Assembly: GCF_001983165.1 (NCBI RefSeq)
Contig: NZ_MNPU01000005.1
Coordinates: 1-64,000 of the forward strand
Length of the DNA stretch: 64,000 bases
Direction: 5' to 3'
DNA from: Pseudomonas gessardii
Lineage (GTDB): Bacteria; Pseudomonadota; Gammaproteobacteria; Pseudomonadales; Pseudomonadaceae
The position numbers were made by a program, and so were the translations under genes. Position 1 is the stretch's first letter. The number at the start of each line of letters is the position of its first letter. The notes beneath the pieces were generated by a model, which saw only the letters and a program-made list of their open reading frames with translations, did not search any database and had not been told where the DNA came from. Positions 1-8,539 of the stretch are shown here, one piece after another.

Positions 1-96
1 ATGGTGAGTGAGTCGGTATCGATCTACAACGGCGAGCGTCCGCACCTGTCTTTGAAATACAAAACGCCCGATGCGGTGCATCGGGCGTTAGGGTGA
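1..96 (+). CDS. C-terminal end of an IS3-family transposase (partial)
   Basis: The frame open from the window edge to the stop at 94-96 encodes SIYNGERPHLSLKYKTPDAV, the typical end of the DDE integrase domain of IS3-family OrfB transposases, where YNxxRPHxSLxYxTPxxV is a hallmark. The gene starts left of the window, so I cannot say whether it is intact. It ends seven bases before a likely IS terminus, as expected for OrfB. It lies directly upstream of the porin gene and could affect that gene's promoter. Confidence 0.8.
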   Translation: MVSESVSIYNGERPHLSLKYKTPDAVHRALG

Positions 97-102
97 AACA
101 GG

Positions 103-127
103 TGTAAACCTATTTCAGGACTAGACA
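103..127. repeat. Putative right terminal repeat of the IS3-family element
   Basis: The segment TGTAAACCTATTTCAGGACT followed by AGACA begins just after the transposase stop and ends in CA, the usual terminal dinucleotide of IS3-family ends. The partner left end and the target duplication lie outside the window, so the boundary is inferred. Confidence 0.5.
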
Positions 128-205
128 AGGGAAAGTCGATACAAAAAAAGCCAAATGGAGTCAGGTGTCACAGCGCGTACTCAACCAGTAATAAGGAATA
201 AGAAA

Positions 206-1522
206 ATGTTGAATAAACGGATGGGTCTGATTGCTCTGGGGATTTTGAGCGCTACTCAGGCAATGGCAAACGACCAGGAGCAATCCAAAGGCTTCGTGGA
301 AGATAGCCACTTGAACATCGCGGCGCGTAATGCGTATATCAGCCGCGATTACAAAAATGGCAAGCAAGACAAAGCTGAATGGGGTCAGGGCTTCATCGGT
401 AAACTCGAGTCTGGCTTCACCCAAGGCACCGTTGGTGTAGGTGTGGACGTGATCGGTCAGTACGCCATCCGTTTGGATGGTGGCCAAGGTCGCGCTGGCG
501 CTGGTGGTATCGACTTCTTCAAGCAAGGCAACGGCACTGTTGATGCCAATGGCAAGCCAAACCCTGGCCCGGCACCACATGACCTGGCCAAAGGCGGCGC
601 TGCCGTGAAGTTTCGAGTGTCCAACACCGTGCTCAAGTACGGTGATCAGTTCCCTGCCGTACCTGTACTGCAGTACGACAACTCCCGTCTGTTGTCGGAA
701 ACCTACACCGGTACTTCGATCGTTTCCAAAGAGATCGCTGGCCTGCAACTTGATGCTGGTCACTTTACCAAGGAAGCTCGCAAGAGCATGGAAGGCACCG
801 ACAGCGGTCGCCTGAAGAGCATCGACTACATCGGTGGTAGCTACAAATTCACCGAAAGCCTGTCGGCCGCGCTGTACGCTTCCGACATGCAAGATGTACT
901 GAAGAAGCAATACATCAACGTCAACTATGTGTTGGCCCTGCCACAAGAGCAGTCGCTGACTTTTGACTTCAACGGCTACAAAACCAAGCTGGACAAGAGC
1001 TTCGCTCTGGAAAACCAGAAAAACGAAGACGCCCGTGACAACAAGATCTGGAGCCTGGGCGCTACGTGGGCCGTTGGCGCGCATAGCTTCACCGTTGCTC
1101 ACCAGCGCAGCACCGGTGACACCGGCTACCTGTACGGCGGCTACCGCAACGCTGGCGGCATTGGCGACGGCGGCAACACCATCCTGTTGGCCAACTCCTA
1201 CTGGTCTGACTTCAACGGTAAAGACGAACGCTCCTGGCAGGTTGGCTATGGTCTGGACTTTAGTGCCTTCGGCGTACCAGGCCTGACCTACAACGTCGCT
1301 TACGTGCGCGGTACCAACATTGACGACGGTACCAACCGTGGCGATGGCTCCGAGCGTGAAATCTTCAACCAGTTCAAATACGTCGTACAAGCTGGTCCAG
1401 CCAAGGACCTGAGCCTGCGCGCTCGGGCGTCCTGGTTGCGGGTTTCCAACAACGCCAGTGAATACAACGTTGGTGGTAACGAAATCCGTCTGTTCGCCGA
1501 CTACCCGATCAACGTGTTCTAA
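206..1522 (+). CDS. OprD-family outer-membrane porin
   Basis: A 438-residue protein with an N-terminal signal peptide (MLNKRMGLIALGILSATQAM, cut after AMA) followed by the OprD signature GFVEDSHLNIAARNAYISRD and a C-terminal aromatic residue (…YPINVF) as expected of an 18-strand barrel. OprD/Occ porins take up amino acids, small peptides or aromatic carboxylates; the sequence does not tell which substrate. I chose the ATG at 206 because AAGGA lies eight bases upstream and it gives a clean signal peptide; the open frame extends to 155 without a ribosome site. An IS end lies about 80 bases upstream, and a terminator follows. Confidence 0.92.
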   Translation: MLNKRMGLIALGILSATQAMANDQEQSKGFVEDSHLNIAARNAYISRDYKNGKQDKAEWGQGFIGKLESGFTQGTVGVGVDVIGQYAIRLDGGQGRAGAGGIDFFKQGNGTVDANGKPNPGPAPHDLAKGGAAVKFRVSNTVLKYGDQFPAVPVLQYDNSRLLSETYTGTSIVSKEIAGLQLDAGHFTKEARKSMEGTDSGRLKSIDYIGGSYKFTESLSAALYASDMQDVLKKQYINVNYVLALPQEQSLTFDFNGYKTKLDKSFALENQKNEDARDNKIWSLGATWAVGAHSFTVAHQRSTGDTGYLYGGYRNAGGIGDGGNTILLANSYWSDFNGKDERSWQVGYGLDFSAFGVPGLTYNVAYVRGTNIDDGTNRGDGSEREIFNQFKYVVQAGPAKDLSLRARASWLRVSNNASEYNVGGNEIRLFADYPINVF

Positions 1523-1552
1523 GATCGTACGTCGTGCCTGATACCAGGCCAT

Positions 1553-1580
1553 AAAAAACCCCGACGTGTCGGGGTTTTTT
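1553..1580. terminator. Rho-independent terminator between convergent genes
   Basis: AAAACCCCGAC-GT-GTCGGGGTTTT hairpin followed by a T run on the plus strand and preceded by A residues (T run on the minus strand). It lies between the ends of the porin gene and the convergent M48 gene and can serve both. Confidence 0.85.
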
Positions 1581-1601
1581 TATAGCGGCGAAACGTCAAG
1601 C

Positions 1602-3167
1602 CTAGGCTTTGACCTGCGCCAACTTTTGGCAGTTGGCCTTGCGCGCCGGGTACTGCCCACACTTGCGCAGCACGCTTTGCACCTGCTGGGCATTCTGCAA
1701 TTGCTGGTTGGCCAGCAGCTTCTCGGTGATAAACAACTCTTCCGAACCCAGGTGGCGCTCGGCTGTGTCGATCATTGCCAGCGCAGCCTTGCCGTCGCCG
1801 CGCTTGAGGTAGTAGCTGATCATCAAGTCATAGGTCGAAGGCCCGGCCAGGGACCAGTCCTTGATCGCCTGCAACTCCTTGAGCGCCTCGGCGTTCTTGC
1901 CCTGGGCCAGGCGCACGGCGTAGGCGGTGCGGCGGATGTTCGGCTGGTCCTTGACCGGTGAGCGCAAGGCCCGCCGGATAAACGCATCGGCCTCGGGCAC
2001 CTTGTTTTTGGCCAGGGCCGCAGTGGCGGCATAGGCGTCCTTGTAACCCTGCATGGCCTTGGCCACTGGCGCGGCGTCACGCACCTTTGGCCAACTCGTG
2101 GTGTTGACCCGGGCGCGGCGCTCCTTGCGGTACTCGCGTTGCAGGTATTGGCGCAGCTCGGTATCACGGTCAAGAGCGGACATGTGGGAGCGGTTGAAGT
2201 ACTGGCTGGTGGCGGTGAGGGTGGTGCTCAGGCCGTCCTTGACCAACACGTCCAACTCTTTGGTAAAACGATCAAGGTTGAACTGCTGCAACGAGTCTTG
2301 CATCGCGTCCTTGCGGGCGGTGAGAAAGCCCGTCAGCAATGGTTTCTGCTTACCCTGGAAATCATTCAGCCGTTCCAGGCTATGGGTGGCCGCACGGGGA
2401 GCGTAGCCGGCCCGGATCATCAGGTCGGTGCCGAGTAGATCTGCCTGATCTTCCTGGCTGCGGCCCCACGCAGTGCTCCAGACGTTGTCGGAAAAACTGT
2501 TGGCCAGCGAGGTATACAACACAGTATTGCCGATGGTTTTTTGCGTGCCGGCCGGGTCTTTGCTGAACAGTTTCATGGTGCCGGAACTGCTATCCACCCC
2601 GGTATTGGCCGCCACGGTTGCCAGGGCCACGGTAGAGGCCACCGTGGTAAACATTTCCTTCTGCTGCTGGAAAGCGGCGGCGCGATCATGGTGATGCAGC
2701 AGCACATGGCTCATTTCATGGCCGAGCATGGCGGCGATTTCGTCTTCGCTACCGACGTTTTCCAGCATGCCCAGGGGCACGAAGATATTGCCGTACGGGT
2801 CCGCCGACGGCCCGAAGCTGTAGCTGTCGGTGATCTTTACCTGCAACAGCGGCAACTGCCCCGGCCAGCCCTTGGACAGGCGCGTGACGATGCCCTGCAA
2901 GTACACCTGCAGCATCGGGATATCCACCAGGTTCTGCTGGCGTGCCTCGGCGGCAGGCACGGTGCGGCCGTCGTAACTCAGGCGCTGCTGGCCCGCGCGC
3001 TGCGGGTCGAGCTTGTAGTACTGGCGCACGTCGGCGTCATTTACATAGTGGCCCTGGACCTGCGACTGGGTTGATGGCCCCACCAGGTTCAGAAACGCCT
3101 GGTCTACACCTTTCAGGGTGGCGCAACCACTGAGCAATGCACTGGCCAGCAATAGATATCCCTTCAC
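1602..3167 (-). CDS. M48-family metallopeptidase lipoprotein with TPR-like C-terminus
   Basis: 521 residues. The N-terminus is a lipoprotein signal with lipobox LLSGC (Cys15). The zinc motif HEMSH is at residues 150-154, and the third-ligand region EDQADLLGTDLM follows near residue 245, as in M48 peptidases. The C-terminal 200 residues are alanine-rich helical repeats similar to TPRs. This is the layout of BepA-like periplasmic proteases that police outer-membrane assembly, though BepA itself is soluble, so I do not assign that name. The next gene, 12 bases upstream on the same strand, encodes a small exported protein, and the CHASE2 protein follows further upstream; the three are probably co-transcribed. 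Confidence 0.88.
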   Translation of the reverse strand: MKGYLLLASALLSGCATLKGVDQAFLNLVGPSTQSQVQGHYVNDADVRQYYKLDPQRAGQQRLSYDGRTVPAAEARQQNLVDIPMLQVYLQGIVTRLSKGWPGQLPLLQVKITDSYSFGPSADPYGNIFVPLGMLENVGSEDEIAAMLGHEMSHVLLHHHDRAAAFQQQKEMFTTVASTVALATVAANTGVDSSSGTMKLFSKDPAGTQKTIGNTVLYTSLANSFSDNVWSTAWGRSQEDQADLLGTDLMIRAGYAPRAATHSLERLNDFQGKQKPLLTGFLTARKDAMQDSLQQFNLDRFTKELDVLVKDGLSTTLTATSQYFNRSHMSALDRDTELRQYLQREYRKERRARVNTTSWPKVRDAAPVAKAMQGYKDAYAATAALAKNKVPEADAFIRRALRSPVKDQPNIRRTAYAVRLAQGKNAEALKELQAIKDWSLAGPSTYDLMISYYLKRGDGKAALAMIDTAERHLGSEELFITEKLLANQQLQNAQQVQSVLRKCGQYPARKANCQKLAQVKA

Positions 3168-3179
3168 CGCGATACTCCT

Positions 3180-3545
3180 TTATTGGCTGCAGCCGGCGCC
3201 GTAGCCGAGCGTGGATTTGTTGTGCGTGTCGCTGGCCAGGCTCTGGGGCATTTGCTGGCACGGTAGCTCCATGACGTTGAGTGGCGGCTCGATGCGCAGG
3301 TCTCCAACATCCAGCCAGATTTTCTGGCCGGCCAGTTCCACCTGCACCAGATCCAACGCCTTGTTGAGCTGCAACACCGCAATGGGCTGCTTGGGTGTGT
3401 CCTTGCGGGCGATTTCCCGTTGCAGCTTGCCTTGCTCGTCCACCACCTCCACCGGGTCGGCCAGGAACGCCTTGATGACGTGGGTTTCGGCCAGTACCGC
3501 CTGGCTGTAGAGCGCGACGAGCAACACGATGAAAATTCTGGTCAT
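3180..3545 (-). CDS. Small exported protein of unknown function
   Basis: 121 residues starting MTRIFIVLLVALYSQAVLAE, a clear signal peptide cut after VLA. The mature part has a 'D-VEVVDEQGKLQREIARK' stretch and two Cys residues (LPCQQ and GAGCSQ) that could form a disulphide. The open frame extends far upstream, but an AAGGA about seven bases before the ATG at 3545 and the signal peptide decide the start. It sits between the CHASE2 gene and the M48 gene in the same direction, suggesting a shared operon. I recognise no domain of known function. Confidence 0.7.
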   Translation of the reverse strand: MTRIFIVLLVALYSQAVLAETHVIKAFLADPVEVVDEQGKLQREIARKDTPKQPIAVLQLNKALDLVQVELAGQKIWLDVGDLRIEPPLNVMELPCQQMPQSLASDTHNKSTLGYGAGCSQ

Positions 3546-3583
3546 CCTTGGTTTCCTTGAGTGAGACGACATGGCGGCACCCT

Positions 3584-4927
3584 TTAGCGGCCACGGTCGA
3601 AGAAGGCTTCGATCCGTTCGCTGAACAGCGCCAATGACAGCAAAACAATACCCAGCACGTTGACCAGGGTGATGTGGTTCAGATACAGCACCCCACACAC
3701 CGTCAGCAGCATCAGCATGACCAACCCCCACGACGGGTAGGGCGAAGTGAAGAAGCGGACCTCCTGCTGCCGCCAGCGAGTCCAGGCAGGCAAGCCCGCC
3801 AGGCGCCGGGCATGCAGGGCCTTGAGCACGATAATCAGCGCTAGCAGCCCAAGCTCCAGCACGTCCACCCAATGCAGGTTCCATCCGGGGAAATTGGCCG
3901 GCTCGCGGTCGTAATCCATACCCTTGTTGATCAGGTTGTCCAGGGCCATGGCATGCAGGTAAACCCCGGGGATCAGCCCATGCACGGGCGACTGCACCAG
4001 GTCGCCGGTGGAGGTGATACTGGCCCCGACCATCACCAGCCGGTCGCGCAACAAACCGGCCACCAGCGCTTGATCCTCCGGCGCGCTGACCTCCAGGTCG
4101 CTGGCCGACAGGGTCAGGCTATACGGGCAACGGGCCTGGGCGGAGTCGTCGAGTTTCCAGAACACCGCCTGGAAAAACTGCGCCACCCAATCCAGCACAA
4201 AATTGCGCGGGGGTGCGCAATGCCGGATATCCGCAATCTGCGCCTGCCCGGGTGCCAGCTTCAGGCCCCACTGCACGGCGATCGGCTGCAACTGCGCAGC
4301 CGCTTCGGCATCCCGGGGCAGGTCTGCACACGGCCGGTCCTTGCAGAACTGGCGGTACAGCGCCAGGGCCGGGGTCTCCATCAGCCCCAACGCGGTCGGC
4401 ATCGCCAGGGGGTACTTGTCATCCACCCCCGACCACATCACCAGCCCCGGCTGGCTGAACGCGGCAAATTGCTCGAGGGTATTGGCCTGCCCATTCTCGC
4501 CCCGCGTCACCCCGGTATTGGCCAACAGTAAGGGAATACCCCGGCGTTGATAGCGCTCGAACACATTCGCCAACACCTGACTGCCCCGCGTCGGGTCGCC
4601 CTGGGAGTGATCGTGGCTGTACAACAGGTCCACAAACACCGCCTTGGGCTTGTAGGCCAGCAAGCGCTTGAACAACTTGCTCTGCTCGCTATATGGCATT
4701 GGCCACGAGGTGTTATTGCGCATCAGGTAGGCGTCATCGACCAACACCACGGCAATGTGTTGCTGACCGGTGCTGGGGTACTTGCTGGAGAACATCCGGT
4801 TGAGCCACTGGGCGGATGCCTTGTCACTGGAGCTGGCCAGGCCGAAGGGGTCGAGCACTGCCAGCAAGACGATAAAAAACGCGAGCAAATAACGGCGGCG
4901 ATTAAACAGAGGCGGGTTCTTCGACAT
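3584..4927 (-). CDS. CHASE2-domain membrane sensor protein
   Basis: About 447 residues. One N-terminal membrane helix (YLLAFFIVLLAVLDPF) is followed by a large periplasmic CHASE2 domain: VVLVDDAYL near its start, the block KAVFVDLLYSHDHS, and VMVGASITSTGDLVQSPVHGLIPGVYLHAMALDNLI near its end. Two or three membrane helices close the protein. CHASE2 is an extracytoplasmic sensor usually joined to a kinase, cyclase or GGDEF/EAL output; here no output domain follows, so it may act through partners. I chose the ATG at 4927 (GAG six to nine bases upstream); an in-frame ATG at 5020 would add 31 residues unlike the family. Confidence 0.85.
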   Translation of the reverse strand: MSKNPPLFNRRRYLLAFFIVLLAVLDPFGLASSSDKASAQWLNRMFSSKYPSTGQQHIAVVLVDDAYLMRNNTSWPMPYSEQSKLFKRLLAYKPKAVFVDLLYSHDHSQGDPTRGSQVLANVFERYQRRGIPLLLANTGVTRGENGQANTLEQFAAFSQPGLVMWSGVDDKYPLAMPTALGLMETPALALYRQFCKDRPCADLPRDAEAAAQLQPIAVQWGLKLAPGQAQIADIRHCAPPRNFVLDWVAQFFQAVFWKLDDSAQARCPYSLTLSASDLEVSAPEDQALVAGLLRDRLVMVGASITSTGDLVQSPVHGLIPGVYLHAMALDNLINKGMDYDREPANFPGWNLHWVDVLELGLLALIIVLKALHARRLAGLPAWTRWRQQEVRFFTSPYPSWGLVMLMLLTVCGVLYLNHITLVNVLGIVLLSLALFSERIEAFFDRGR

Positions 4928-5065
4928 CCATGTCTCGATAAAAAACGGCGGGTGCTGTTGGGGGCAGGGTTTCCCGCAGCGAATGCATGGGGTTTTAAAG
5001 GACGGGGAGGGGGGTGTCAATTAGAAATATGGCTAAGTGCCATCTTATGCTCGTCGCCCTTGGCA

Positions 5066-5944
5066 TCAAGCGGGAGATGACGTCCTCGCTGGGCGAGATT
5101 TCACCAGCCCCACGGCCAATGCCGACACAATCAGCGCAATCGAGATCCCCTCGTTGAGATCGACCCGATGCCCCAGCAACAGCATGGAGCCGGTGACGCC
5201 AAACACCGGGATCAGCAACGACAGCGGCGCCACCTTGGAGACCGGGTACTCGCGCAGCAGTAGGTTCCAGCCCCAGTAACAAAAGTGCGTGGCCGCGTAC
5301 ACCTGAAACAACAGCGAGAACACCGTCAGCCACTCCATATGGGTGACCAGCGCAGTGAACGGCGCCGATCCATGGGCCAGCCACGTCAGCAGTAGCAACG
5401 GAAGCGGCGGGAACAGACTGGCCCACACCACAAAGGCAAACATCTCGCGCACTTTTGATTGCTTGATGATGACGTTGCCCACACTCCAACTGAACGCACT
5501 TACCAGCAACAGGCCATAACCCAGGGTTGTCGCCTCGCCCGGACTGCTGGCGATAATGCCGATCAGTCCTACAGCCGCCAGCCCCACCCCGAGGATCTGG
5601 CCGACGTTCAGTTGCTCGCGAAACAACAACACCCCCCAACCCAGGGTAAAAAACGCACTGAACTGGATCAACAAGGCCGCCGTACCTGGCGGTACACCCT
5701 GTTCAATCCCCAGGTTGATCAAGGCCCACATTGCCACCCCGAAAATCAGCCCGTAGGCCACCAACCACTTCATGGCAATGGCCGGACGCCGTACAAAAAA
5801 CACCCACGGCAACGCCGCCAGTGTAAAGCGCAGGGCGGTCAGCAACAGCGGATCGATCCCCGCGAGCCCCAACTTGGTAATCGGAAAATTCAGCCCCCAG
5901 ACAGCCGTCACCAACATGGCCAGGGCCAGATGTTTCTTTTGCAT
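5066..5944 (-). CDS. EamA/DMT-family transporter
   Basis: 292 residues with about ten hydrophobic helices in two EamA repeats. The first begins MQKKHLALAMLVTAVWGLNF, typical of the YdcZ/RhaT-like drug/metabolite exporters (VWGxNFxxxKLGL). Such proteins export amino acids or metabolites from the inner membrane; the substrate is unknown. The start at 5944 gives the standard N-terminus; the upstream extension to 5998 is not typical. It is divergent from an AraC-type regulator across a 117-bp gap, an arrangement that suggests regulation by that protein. Confidence 0.88.
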   Translation of the reverse strand: MQKKHLALAMLVTAVWGLNFPITKLGLAGIDPLLLTALRFTLAALPWVFFVRRPAIAMKWLVAYGLIFGVAMWALINLGIEQGVPPGTAALLIQFSAFFTLGWGVLLFREQLNVGQILGVGLAAVGLIGIIASSPGEATTLGYGLLLVSAFSWSVGNVIIKQSKVREMFAFVVWASLFPPLPLLLLTWLAHGSAPFTALVTHMEWLTVFSLLFQVYAATHFCYWGWNLLLREYPVSKVAPLSLLIPVFGVTGSMLLLGHRVDLNEGISIALIVSALAVGLVKSRPARTSSPA

Positions 5945-6061
5945 GGTGTTCTGATTCCACAAAGCAGCGCCGGCACCTCTGCGCCAGCCAAGGCGCAACT
6001 ATGCGCAATAGGTGCGATGGCTTGCTTGCACTATCAGGTCATAAATCATTAAATTCGGGCC

Positions 6062-6859
6062 ATGCGCCAAACTGAAATCGACCCCTACGAAAACACCCCC
6101 CGCGACGCCGTGGTCACCGCCAACGACTATGCCGACGGCCAGCACTTTGCGTTGCATAGCCATCGGCGTGGGCAATTCGCCTACGCAGCCTGCGGCGTGA
6201 TCACCGTCTTCACCCAACAGGGCAACTGGGTGGTGCCACCCCACCGCGCCATCTGGGTCCCGGCGGGCGTGCCCCACGAAATGAGCATGAGCGGCCCGGT
6301 GACCATGCTCAACACCTACATCCGCACCCACGCCGCAACCCGCCTCAACCTGCCCGCCCAGTGCCAGGTGTTCGGCGTATCGACGCTGCTGCGCGAACTG
6401 CTGACCCGCGCTATCGACATACCGGCGCTGTACGAAAAGGACCATCTGCACGGCCGCCTGATGACCCTGCTGCTCGACGAAATAGCCGATATGCACCCCC
6501 TGTCACTCAACGCCCCACTCCCCAACGACCCCCGGCTGGCCCACATTTGCCGCCACCTGCTGGAACAGCCATCACTGGAAATCGGCATCGACGATATGAC
6601 CCAACGCCTCGGCATGAGCCGCCGCACCTTCACCCGCTTGTTTCGCCAGCAGACGGGCATCAGCTTTGTGGAATGGCGCCAGCAAGCCTGCCTGTTGGCG
6701 GCGGTGGTCAGGTTGGGGAATGGGGAGTCGGTGACGCGGGTTGCGATTGATTTGGGGTATAGCAGCTCGAGTGCGTTTACGAGTGTTTTCAGGCGGGTGT
6801 TGGGGGAGGTGCCTAGTCGGTATTTTGCGAAGGGATCAGGTGGGCATTGTCTTCCCTGA
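6062..6859 (+). CDS. AraC-family transcriptional regulator
   Basis: 265 residues. The N-terminal cupin part holds HSHRRGQFAYAACG and WVVPPHRAIWVPAGVPHEM, typical of the AraC_binding fold. The C-terminal part has two helix-turn-helix units: MTQRLGMSRRTFTRLFRQQTGISFVEWRQQ and VTRVAIDLGYSSSSAFTSVF…GEVPSRYF. It is divergent from the EamA transporter and probably controls it. Its last 47 bases overlap the 3' end of the convergent fic gene. Confidence 0.93.
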   Translation: MRQTEIDPYENTPRDAVVTANDYADGQHFALHSHRRGQFAYAACGVITVFTQQGNWVVPPHRAIWVPAGVPHEMSMSGPVTMLNTYIRTHAATRLNLPAQCQVFGVSTLLRELLTRAIDIPALYEKDHLHGRLMTLLLDEIADMHPLSLNAPLPNDPRLAHICRHLLEQPSLEIGIDDMTQRLGMSRRTFTRLFRQQTGISFVEWRQQACLLAAVVRLGNGESVTRVAIDLGYSSSSAFTSVFRRVLGEVPSRYFAKGSGGHCLP

Positions 6860-7451
6860 TTGGCAGGCCGATGCAACGGTCAAATATGTTGATCAGTGGG
6901 TTATCGTCGCCATGGAATGACTGATGATTTGCTTCAACCCATTCTTGTTTGTCGACTTCCCACCAATTGATCTCGTAGCCCACGTTGACGATGATCCACT
7001 CAAATAGAACTCGCTGGGCTCGCCCATTACCTTCGCGGAAAGGGTGTGCAACGTTCAGCGTGCCGTAGGACTCGGCGATGGCTTTGACCAGCAAGTTGCG
7101 TGAATAGCCTTCAAACCAGGCATTGGCCTCGATTTTTCGGAATTCTCTGGCAGCTTCCGGTTCTATGCGCTCAGGGATGCAAAACTGATTTCTACCCTTG
7201 CTGATCTTCACTGTCCTGATCTCGCCGGCCCAACTATAGATAGTTGAGAACAGGGTGCGATGAATTTGTTTCAGCGTGTCTAGGCTGTAGGGTGGCTCTG
7301 TAAACTCAAGTTGCTCTGCGGCAGATTCAGTGAGATAGCGCTCGGCCTCGTTGAGGTCGTCGTCTTCGTGCAAATCAAGCAGGTTTTTGAGGGTGGCTGT
7401 TCCCGGGTAACAGTAGGGGTCCTGATCGACCCCGTATTTGTCGTTACTCAA
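6813..7451 (-). CDS. fic: Fic-family AMP-transferase toxin
   Basis: 212 residues. The Fic catalytic loop HPFREGNGR is at residues 136-144, complete with the catalytic His and the Arg that binds the nucleotide phosphates. The upstream block YSLDTLKQIHRTLFSTIYSWAGEIRTVKISKG is the usual Fic flap region. Short class I Fic toxins of this type AMPylate DNA gyrase and topoisomerase IV; P. fluorescens Fic-1 is a known member. The only start compatible with the length is TTG at 7451, whose bases overlap the TGA of the antitoxin gene upstream (TTGA), so translation is probably coupled. The 3' end overlaps the convergent AraC gene by 47 bp. Confidence 0.92.
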   Translation of the reverse strand: MSNDKYGVDQDPYCYPGTATLKNLLDLHEDDDLNEAERYLTESAAEQLEFTEPPYSLDTLKQIHRTLFSTIYSWAGEIRTVKISKGRNQFCIPERIEPEAAREFRKIEANAWFEGYSRNLLVKAIAESYGTLNVAHPFREGNGRAQRVLFEWIIVNVGYEINWWEVDKQEWVEANHQSFHGDDNPLINIFDRCIGLPIREDNAHLIPSQNTD

Positions 7452-7615
7452 GCTTTGATTTGCCGAACGGCCACAAGTGCAGCCTCACGAGTCGGTAGCT
7501 TGTGATCGTCATTTTGGGAGGTCGTAAACCCCTCGAGGCGCAAGCTGGCCGCGAAGTTGGATTTGCGGTGTTTGGCGAAGTAGGCTTTTTTGGCTTGAAA
7601 ACTCAGCTTTTCCAC
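7448..7615 (-). CDS. YhfG/FicA-type antitoxin of the Fic toxin
   Basis: 55 residues, read from a GTG at 7615 with TGGAGAG about five bases upstream. It contains AKKAYFAKHRKSNFAASLRL followed by EG, the YhfG-family core. SLRLEG fits the inhibitory motif (S/T)xxxE(G/N) of class I Fic antitoxins, whose Glu blocks ATP in the Fic active site. It overlaps the fic start by four bases. In P. fluorescens the corresponding antitoxin is called AntF. The gene is too small to be found by simple length filters, but the partner gene and motif make it secure. Confidence 0.88.
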   Translation of the reverse strand: MEKLSFQAKKAYFAKHRKSNFAASLRLEGFTTSQNDDHKLPTREAALVAVRQIKA

Positions 7616-7905
7616 GTCTGCTCTCCACGAATGTGTGCTTGGCAGTATAGCTTATTCAACTGTCTGTTTGGTTCTGCATCAGCGGCACTCGTCGCCTTGG
7701 GGGCCACTTTGAAAACCGTGCTGACAGCAAAAGAAAGTGGTTTCTTCCCGACTCTTTTACTTTTGGCAGAGTCTTCCAGACTCGGATTTCACGTAGCGGC
7801 GTGCAAAAAAGCGTTTTAACAGTCAATGAGCGAGCTGTTTGGGCTGAGCGACTTTTCAACAGAATCGGCTAAAAGCGGCCTCAACTGCACAGCGACTACG
7901 CAAGA

Positions 7906-8358
7906 TCACAACGGCAGCGGCCGATCCTGAACAACCCGTTTCATCACCAGCGTCGAGGTCAGGCGCTGAACATTGGGCAATGTTGAAAGGCTCTCGTCAT
8001 ACAGTCGCTGAAAGGCCGGCAGGTCCTGGGTGATGACGTGCAGCAAATAATCCGGCTCGCCAAACAGTCTTTGCGCATCGACCACCTGGGGGATCTCAAT
8101 CAGCGCCGCCTCGAACGCCTCTACCGCTTGCCTGTCGCCCTCTCGCAGGGTGGCGAATACCATGGCGGAAAAGTTCAGGCCGAGCGCGGCGGGGTCCAGT
8201 TGCGCGCGATAGCCCAGCAATACACCGGACTCTTCCAATGCCCGCACTCGACGATGACAAGGTGAAAGGCTCAGGCCGACCCTTTCCGCCAGTTCAGTGA
8301 CCGAAAGGCGACCATCTTTTTGCAGTTCAGCAAGAATATTTCGATCAATTCTATCCAT
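7906..8358 (-). CDS. Lrp/AsnC-family transcriptional regulator
   Basis: 150 residues. The N-terminal helix-turn-helix MDRIDRNILAELQKDGRLSV…LAERVGLSLSPCHRRVRALE is the classic AsnC pattern, followed by the RAM ligand-binding domain (LNFSAMVFATLREGD, VDAQRLFGEPDYLLHVITQD). Lrp-type proteins sense amino acids. It is divergent from a LysE exporter gene 181 bp away, the standard pairing in which Lrp controls amino-acid efflux. Confidence 0.93.
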   Translation of the reverse strand: MDRIDRNILAELQKDGRLSVTELAERVGLSLSPCHRRVRALEESGVLLGYRAQLDPAALGLNFSAMVFATLREGDRQAVEAFEAALIEIPQVVDAQRLFGEPDYLLHVITQDLPAFQRLYDESLSTLPNVQRLTSTLVMKRVVQDRPLPL

Positions 8359-8539
8359 TCAATAAAACCTTCCAATCTGAATTGTCATTGCGACAATCTT
8401 TGAAAGAATATTCTAGCCGGTTTTCATTATTCTTCCTCCAGCCATAAACGGCCGGGCTCTTCCAAAGAGGCGCGATCCTTGATTGACAGGAAGCGATAAT
8501 GACAAAAACAACGTTGTCTCAATGGGCGTGGGTGACGCC

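Noticed and set aside
161..1552. 463-residue open frame on the minus strand across the porin
   Set aside because: Antisense of an OprD-family porin with a signal peptide and barrel end; no family similarity in the shadow product.
8483..8539. Longer LysE start at TTG 8483
   Set aside because: The AGGAAG lies after this codon, not before it, and LysE proteins begin at the downstream MTFSVF.
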